A stretch of 15,173 nt of DNA from a bacterium (GTDB lineage Bacteria > Bacillota_I > Bacilli_A > Mycoplasmatales > Mycoplasmoidaceae), in contig JAGBPV010000047.1 of assembly GCA_017633195.1 (NCBI GenBank), positions 1-15,173 on the forward strand. Reading direction: 5' to 3'. The notes below the pieces were generated by a model. That model was not told where the DNA came from and did no database searches. It saw nothing but the letters and a program-made list of their open reading frames with translations. The position numbers were made by a program, and so were the translations under genes. This document shows positions 9,304 to 15,173 of the stretch, piece by piece. How positions within the stretch are numbered: position 1 is the first letter of the stretch; each line of letters starts with the position of its first letter.

Positions 9304-9357
9304 ATGCTAGAAAAAGAAGAAGAAAGTGCAAATAAAATCAATCATAAAAAAGAATAA
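9304..9357 (+). pseudogene. hsdM: Original 5' end of hsdM, closed by an in-frame TAA
   Basis: ATG 9304 has a strong ribosome binding site (AAGGAAA, 7 nt spacing), the same sequence and spacing used by hsdR. It opens 17 codons (MLEKEEESANKINHKKE) and ends at TAA 9355-9357. The next codons continue in the same frame directly into HsdM. This looks like the genuine N-terminus of hsdM, cut by a nonsense mutation. A short leader peptide coupled to a downstream start is the alternative. Confidence 0.6.
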
Positions 9358-9376
9358 ACTGCAAATAAAATTAATC
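9327..9376 (+). repeat. Imperfect 33-nt tandem duplication in the hsdM 5' end
   Basis: TGCAAATAAAATCAATC (9327-9343) recurs as TGCAAATAAAATTAATC (9360-9376), 33 nt apart, or exactly 11 codons. The encoded copies are SANKIN and TANKIN. The codon that is GAA at 9322 and 9388 is TAA at 9355, so one G-to-T change inside the duplicated array explains the stop. Confidence 0.7.
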
Positions 9377-9405
9377 GTTTAGATAAAGAACAATCAGTTT
9401 TATTA

Positions 9406-10926
9406 TTGCATAATGCTATATGAAAAATTGCTAATAATCTAAGAGGAAGCATTGATGGATGAGACTTTAAGGTTTATGTTTTAGTACCAATGTTTTATAG
9501 ATATTTATCTGCTCATTTAATTAAAGTAACTAATGATAAATTTGATATTAAAGATTATGAAAATTTAAATGATGAAGATGTTTTACTATATAAAGATATT
9601 ATTATTGCAGAATTAGGCTTTTTTATTGCTCCTAGTGAATTATTTAATAATGTCTTAAAAAAAGCAAAATTAGAACAAAATAAACAAAGTGATTTAAATA
9701 TTATTTTGAGTAATATTTTCAAGAATATTTCTAATAGTGCAAATGAAGATTCTAGAAAGAATTTTGAAGGTTTGTTTAGTGATTTTGATACTTCCAATAG
9801 AAATCTAGGTGATGACATTAAGGATAGAAATACTAGATTATTAAAAATTTTAGAAGGTATTGAATTAATGCCATTAGGAGAATATACTAGTGGTGAACAT
9901 GATGCTTTTGGTGATGCTTATGAATACTTAATTAGTATGTATGCTTCAAATGCTGGTAAAAGTGGAGGAGAATATTTTACTCCACAAGAAGTAAGTAAAT
10001 TATTAATGATGCTAGCAATATTTGAACATGAATCTACAATGAATTTAAGCATTTATGACCCAGCATGTGGAAGTGGTTCATTATTATTACAAGCAAAGAG
10101 ATTTGTGAAAGACAAAGAAAATATTAGTAAATATTGTGGACAAGAAATTAATCCTACAACATATAATTTAGCAAGAATGAATATGTTTTTAAATGGTGTT
10201 TCATATAGCGATTTTGAAATCGCTAAGGGAGATACATTAATTAATGACAAATTTAAAGATCAAAAATTTGATATAGTTGTGTCGAACCCACCATATTCAT
10301 TAAAATGAGTTGGTAAAAGCGATGTTACTTTATTAAACGATGAAAGATATAAAGATGCAGGAGTATTAGCACCAGCAAGTAATGCTGATTATGCTTTTGT
10401 TTTAACTTGTTTATATCATTTAAATAATACTGGAACAGCATCAATTGTTTGCTTTCCAGGAATTTTTTATAGAAATGGTGCAGAATTAGAAATCAGAAAA
10501 TATTTAGTAACAAATAATTTTATAGATGCAGTGATTCAACTTCCAAGTAATTTATTTTTTGGTACATCCATTACTACTTGTATTCTTGTTTTAAAAAAGA
10601 ATAAAAAAGATAACAATATTTTATTTATTGATGCTAAAGATGAATTTGTAAAAGTAACAAATAAAAACAAGTTATCAGATGAAAATATTTCAAAAATTTA
10701 TGAAACTTATAAAGAAAGAAAAAATCTTGATAAATTCAGCAAGTTAGTTTTAATTAATGATATTGAAAAAAATAATTTTAATCTTGCAGTAAATTCTTAT
10801 ATTGATACAACAATTGAAAAAGAAGTTATTGATATTGATAAATTAGAAAATCAAATTGATGAAACAGTTAATAAAATTGATGATTTAAGGTTAAAAATAA
10901 AAAACATTACCAAGGAAATTAGATAA
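9406..10926 (+). CDS. hsdM: Type I restriction-modification methyltransferase subunit (HsdM), start uncertain
   Basis: HsdM transfers methyl groups from S-adenosylmethionine to adenine as part of the M2S complex and also forms the core of the R2M2S nuclease. From TTG 9406 the frame gives 506 aa, normal for the family, ending at TAA 10924-10926; Trp at 10306 is TGA. Motifs: [19 protein letters not shown] near the N-terminus; [14 protein letters not shown]; the AdoMet motif [10 protein letters not shown] starting at residue 218; the adenine-methylase motif NPPY at 294; FPGIFYR; and [13 protein letters not shown]. The C-terminus is Lys-rich and coiled-coil-like. The canonical ATG 9304 is closed by TAA 9355. 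ATG 9490 would remove the conserved N-terminal helix. TTG 9406 keeps it but lacks a good ribosome binding site; ATT 9370 is another option. The true start and whether active HsdM is made are unresolved. hsdR overlaps the stop by one base. Confidence 0.85.
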
Positions 10927-13900
10927 TGAAATCTACTTATACTAAATTATCTGAAGACAATTTTAATGTTATTGCTTTTGATGAAAATGATGAATTTAAT
11001 ACTGTATTAGATCATTTTAAAAAATCATTATTTGAAACTAAATATGATTATGAAAGTGATTTAGAAAAAGATTTTATTAAAAAATTACAAAGTTTGGGTT
11101 ATGAATATTCACAAATTCATAATTATGATGAATTATTAAAAAATCTAAAAATTCAATTAGAAAAACTTAATAAAATAACTTTTAATGATAATGAATGAAA
11201 AAGAATTTGTAGTAAATATTTAAATTTAGAAGAAGATAATAATGAAAGTTTTGTTACAAGGACAAAGTTTATTCAATCAGATCCTAGATTTAGTTTTAAA
11301 TTCGATGATGGAAATGAAATTAATCTTAAATTAATTGATAAAGATAACTATAACAATAATCATTTACAAGTTATTAATCAATTTATTCCAAACAATGCAA
11401 AATATAATAATAGATATGATGTAACAATTTTAATTAATGGTTTTCCAATTGTTCATATTGAATTAAAAACTTATAAAACTAACATTAAACAAGCTTTTAA
11501 TCAAATTGATCGTTACAAATATGAATCATTTAATGACTGTAAATTATTTCAATTTATTCAATTATTTGTAATTTCAAATGAAACTGAAACTAAATATTTT
11601 TCTAACACAACTTTTAGTTATGCTGCAAAAAATAATTCTGATTATTCATTAACTTCAGATGATTTTAAATCAAATAGTTCATTTGCTTTTACTATTTTTT
11701 GAGCAGATCAAAAAAATAACAAAATTACTTATTTATTTGATTTTGCTGAATCTTTTTTAAACAAAAGAACACTTCAAAAAGTTTTATTTAAATATTGTGT
11801 TTTTACTGCTAATGATGAATTAAAAGTAATGCGTCCTTATCAAATCGCAGCATGCGAAAGAATTTTAGAAAAAATCAATGTCATTTATAAAAATTACAAA
11901 GATTATGAATCTTTAAAATTACAAATTAAACCAGGTGGTTATATTTGACATGCTACTGGAAGTGGTAAAACTTTAACTTCATTTAAAACTGCAGTATTAG
12001 CAAGTCAATTTGTTTATATTGATAAAGTAATTTTTGTAGTAGACAGAAAGGATTTAGATTACCAGACTTTAAATGAATACAAAAAATATAATGCACATTT
12101 GATAGATGATAATACAACTCAACCAACTTCTGGATCTATTAATATTTCTGCAACTAAAAACTCATCAAAATTATTACAGTTATTAAAGGAAAATAATAGT
12201 GATGAAAAAATTATTATTACAACAATTCAAAAACTATCTAGAGTTTTAAAACAAAATAAAGAAGATAGGTTAAATGACGATATTAAAAAACAATTAAGTG
12301 AAATTTTAAAGAAAAGATATGTTTTTATTTTAGATGAATGTCATCGAAGTACATTTGGTAAGATGTTTAGTGAAATCCAAAAAAATTTTAAATATTATTA
12401 TTTATTTGGTTTCACTGGTACACCTATTTTTGAAGAAAACAAAAAAGAAAATAATAATGCATTGAATGATTCTAAAACTACTGAAGAATTATTTGGAGAA
12501 TGTTTACATTCATATACCATTTATCATGCACTAAAAGATCAAAAAGTTTTGCCTTTCTTAGTACATTGAACACAAACAACAAAAGCATCTGATAAGAATG
12601 AAGAATTTCTAGATAACAATGAATTTATCTATGTTAATGAAAGAATAAAAAATAATTGTCAATATATTTTAGAAAAATACAATACTTTAACAAAAGCAAA
12701 TCATACTTCAAATAACTTGAATAAAGTACAAAAATTCAATGCAATTCTTGCATGTAAAGATATTAATTTAGCTAAACTATATTACATTAAATTAAAAGAA
12801 TTAATAAATGCAAATCTATATCAAAATTCAACTTTAAAAAAAGTAGGAATCATTTATAGCTATGTACAAAATCCAGATGAAGAAGATAATTCAAAAGATT
12901 TTGATACAAAAAATTTTGAACTAAATGATAAAGGTTTCTTAGATAGTGCAATCAAGGATTACAACCAGTTATTTAATGCTAATTTTTCTATAAATACATT
13001 TAATAACTATTATAGAGATGTTTCAAAAAGACTAAAAGAACAAGAATTAGATTTATTAATTGTAGTAAATATGTTTTTAACAGGATTTGATTCTCCTAGT
13101 TTAAACACTATTTTTATTGATAAAAAATTAAGATTTCATGAATTGATACAAACTTATAGTAGAACTAATAGAATTTTAGATAGTATTAAAGATTGTGGAA
13201 ATGTTGTTAATTTCCAAGAGTTTAGAAAAGAACAAAATGAAGCATATAAGTTATATTCAAATGAAAGTGATATTGTTTCATTAATTGAATTAAGAGACAA
13301 AAAATCTTATATTGATGGATACATAGATGAAAATGGTAAATACCATAAAGGTTTAAAAGATATTGTTAATGAAATTAAAGAAAAATTTCCTGATCCAAGT
13401 CAAATAAGAGAAGAAGATATAGATAAACAAAAAGAATTCATTAATTTACAAACAAATTATTTAAGACTAGTTAATAAATTATCTAGTTTTGTTGATTTAA
13501 AAGAAGAAGAATTAAATAAACTTTTATTAAATTATGAAAATGAATATAAAGGTGTTTATAACAATTTAAAAGCTGAATTTAAAAAGAAATATGAACAAAC
13601 TGGAGATAGTAGTATCTTTAATAATGTTGAATTTGAAAAGCAACTTATAGAAATCACAGATACTATTGATGAAAAATACATTTTTAATTTGATAAAGGAT
13701 TGCATTGTATTAAACAAAACAAACAATGCATCATTTAGTAAACTAACAAAAGAACAAATTAAAGATATTATTTTAAAAATTTCTGCAAGTCCTGAAGTTG
13801 AAAATAAGAAAGAAGCTTATGAAGAATTTTTAAATAAAATAGATTTAAATGAAATAGATACATCAAATATATTTGATTTATTATTCAATAAATTAAGTAA

Positions 13901-14639
13901 ATTTAAACCCGAATTTGCAACTAAAAAATTAAATGAGTTAGAGAAAAAATATACTTTAAAACATGATGAAGTAATTAAGCTATTCAAATATTGAACTAAA
14001 AATAATAATTATGAATTTAACGGGAACAAAGTATTTAAAATTAGTTTAGATGTAAAAACTCTTGTTAATACTCTTGTTAATAATGTTAAAAATAATCCTA
14101 ATTTTTATGATGAATATAAAAGAAAGATAAGACAAGAATTGATAAATTTTTATTCAACATATTGAAATTGACTAAATGTTGTGAAACTACAAAAAAATAA
14201 TTTACTAGATAATAAAAATTACTTAGTAAATAATGATATTAATAGTGCATTATATTTAATGTTAAACGATCATATAAATGATAATGAATTTAATCATGAA
14301 TTAGAATTAATTGGTTTTAAAAAAGAAAATATAAGAAAATGTTTAATTGAGTTTAAAAATTATTGATATAACAATAAAAATAATTTTAATCAAAATAAAG
14401 AATCTATTAAAGATACATTTAAAAAATATGTTTTGCAAAAATTTGAAACAGAATGTAATGAATTTAGTAATTTAAATCATTTAGATAAAGACAATATCAT
14501 TAATTTATTCAAGACTTGATATTTAGATAATAAAATACAAAAAAATGCAATCTGATTAAATAATATTTCAAATAATATTTATAATGAACTAGTTAATCTT
14601 TATGAAAAATATAAAGATTTTGAAATATTTATGAACTAA
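10926..14639 (+). CDS. hsdR: Type I restriction endonuclease subunit (HsdR)
   Basis: HsdR provides DNA translocation and cleavage in the type I complex. The frame is 1237 aa with TGA as Trp throughout, somewhat longer than many HsdR proteins. The nuclease domain shows a PD-(D/E)xK pattern: Asp165 in RYDVTIL and Glu179-Leu-Lys181 in HIELKTYK. Superfamily 2 helicase motifs follow: Walker A HATGSGKT at 342-349, DECHRS at 470-475, TGTP at 497-500, a motif V-like VVNMFLTGFDSPSLNT near 712-727, and motif VI QTYSRTNR at 742-749. The long helical C-terminus should contact HsdM. ATG 10926 overlaps the hsdM stop (TAATG), with AAGGAAA 7 nt upstream inside hsdM, so translation is probably coupled. All catalytic residues look intact. 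No hsdS lies in the window, so target specificity must come from elsewhere. Confidence 0.94.
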
Positions 14640-14672
14640 ATAATAATTTTATTAAGAAAAACTTTAATTCTA

Positions 14673-14678
14673 TATAAT
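14673..14678 (+). promoter_or_regulatory. -10 box of the catalase promoter
   Basis: A perfect TATAAT lies between the hsdR stop and the catalase ATG and predicts transcription start near 14684-14686. The region 16-17 bp upstream (ATTAAG, near 14651) is a poor -35. The catalase thus probably has its own promoter rather than depending on hsdMR transcription. Confidence 0.6.
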
Positions 14679-14682
14679 AATA

Positions 14683-14703
14683 TCTTATGCTTGAAGCATA
14701 AGA
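14683..14703. promoter_or_regulatory. 21-bp perfect palindrome at the catalase transcription start
   Basis: Half-sites TCTTATGCTT and AAGCATAAGA flank one central G. The palindrome begins at the predicted transcription start and ends against the Shine-Dalgarno sequence. As DNA it suits a dimeric repressor. As RNA it would form a stem of 7-8 bp with a short loop at the extreme 5' end of the mRNA, which could stabilise the message. It is not a terminator because no U-run follows. Confidence 0.6.
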
Positions 14704-14710
14704 GGAAAGG
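14701..14710 (+). promoter_or_regulatory. Strong ribosome binding site of the catalase gene
   Basis: AGAGGAAAGG matches the anti-Shine-Dalgarno sequence well and lies 7 nt before ATG 14718. It overlaps the end of the palindrome by three bases, so a hairpin or bound repressor could affect translation as well as transcription. Confidence 0.7.
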
Positions 14711-14717
14711 TAAATTA

Positions 14718-15173
14718 ATGGCTACAAAAAATAAAGAAATATTTACTAATAATAATGGTGGACCTGTTGTTGATGATGATAATTCAAAAACAGCATCAAA
14801 ATTAGGTCCAACATTAATAGAAGACTATCAATTAATTGAAAAATTAGCTCACTTTGATCGTGAAAGAGTTCCTGAAAGAGTTGTACATGCTGTTGGTGCT
14901 GGTGCTTATGGTATATTTAAAGCAACTAATAAGGATATTAAAAAATACACAACTGCTAAAGTTTTTACTGATTTAAATAAAGAAACTGAAGTTTTTGTTA
15001 GATTTAGTACAGTTGCTGGAAGCAAAGGTGCAAGTGACCAAGTAAGAGACCCAAGAGGATTTGCAGTTAGATTTTATACAACTGAAGGTAATTATGATAT
15101 TGTAGGAAATAATACTCCTGTATTCTTCATAAGAGATGCAAAGAAATTCCCTGATTTCATTCATACTCAAAAA
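14718..15173 (+). CDS. katE: Heme catalase, N-terminal part (cut by window edge)
   Basis: Catalase converts hydrogen peroxide to water and oxygen using heme b. The first 152 residues are present and match the small-subunit (clade 3-like) monofunctional catalases: [10 protein letters not shown] near the N-terminus; [24 protein letters not shown] with the catalytic His57; [34 protein letters not shown], where Tyr replaces the more usual Trp; and [12 protein letters not shown] with the catalytic Asn at 131/132. The heme-ligand Tyr lies beyond the window. There is no signal peptide, so it is cytoplasmic. Catalase is absent from nearly all mollicutes; I recall M. iowae as the described exception, where the gene is called katE, hence the symbol. 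By sequence type katA would also fit. It was probably acquired from another Firmicute. The promoter, palindrome and Shine-Dalgarno sequence are its own. Confidence 0.95.
   Translation, partial: MATKNKEIFTNNNGGPVVDDDNSKTASKLGPTLIEDYQLIEKLAHFDRERVPERVVHAVGAGAYGIFKATNKDIKKYTTAKVFTDLNKETEVFVRFSTVAGSKGASDQVRDPRGFAVRFYTTEGNYDIVGNNTPVFFIRDAKKFPDFIHTQK

Noticed and set aside
9555..10250. Minus-strand ORFs within hsdM
   Set aside because: They are shadows of the hsdM coding frame; hsdM motifs are clear on the other strand.
14683..14703. The palindrome as a rho-independent terminator for hsdR
   Set aside because: No T-run follows; instead a Shine-Dalgarno sequence and the catalase ATG do.
14973..15170. 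A minus-strand ORF of 65 codons
   Set aside because: It is antisense to the catalase, whose motifs are unmistakable.
1..15173. CRISPR array, tRNA or rRNA genes
   Set aside because: I saw no regularly spaced direct repeats of suitable length and no tRNA- or rRNA-like sequence on either strand.

Overview
The window comes from a mollicute that reads UGA as tryptophan. Every long gene carries in-frame TGA codons at positions where its family has Trp, for example the SDQW motif of TyrRS and the residue before the helicase Walker A motif of HsdR. The DNA is very AT-rich and transposases are present. A typical heme catalase at the right edge is very unusual for mollicutes and, from general knowledge, points to Mycoplasma (Malacoplasma) iowae or a close relative. 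That species assignment is inference.

Left part (1-3632): the 5' part of an IS1595-type transposase runs off the left edge. Next, on the minus strand, comes a two-gene unit: an exported protein with an Ala-rich hydrophobic C-terminal half (355 aa), followed 49 nt later by a protein with two membrane helices (291 aa). I recognise neither. Upstream of this pair sits a complete IS30-family element (2521-3632) with 18-bp terminal inverted repeats; its transposase is broken by one nonsense codon.

Middle part (3671-9142): a YqeG-like HAD protein (minus) and tyrosyl-tRNA synthetase (plus) diverge from a shared 150-bp region. Convergent to tyrS is a 1128-aa membrane-anchored or secreted protein made of seven diverged tandem modules.

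Right part (9143-15173): an intergenic region with a perfect 11-bp inverted repeat separates that protein from a type I restriction-modification unit. hsdM and hsdR overlap by one base (TAATG), and no hsdS lies in the window. The hsdM reading frame is interrupted near its 5' end by a TAA within an imperfect 33-nt tandem duplication, so HsdM may be off, truncated, or started from an unusual codon. After hsdR comes a catalase gene, cut by the window edge, with its own promoter, a 21-bp palindrome at the predicted transcription start, and a strong Shine-Dalgarno sequence.

The exported/two-helix pair, the modular surface protein and the catalase look like host-interaction or stress functions. HsdMR is a defence module that needs a specificity subunit from elsewhere. 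The most distinctive signals are the repairable-looking stop in hsdM, the catalase palindrome, and the uncharacterised modular and exported proteins.
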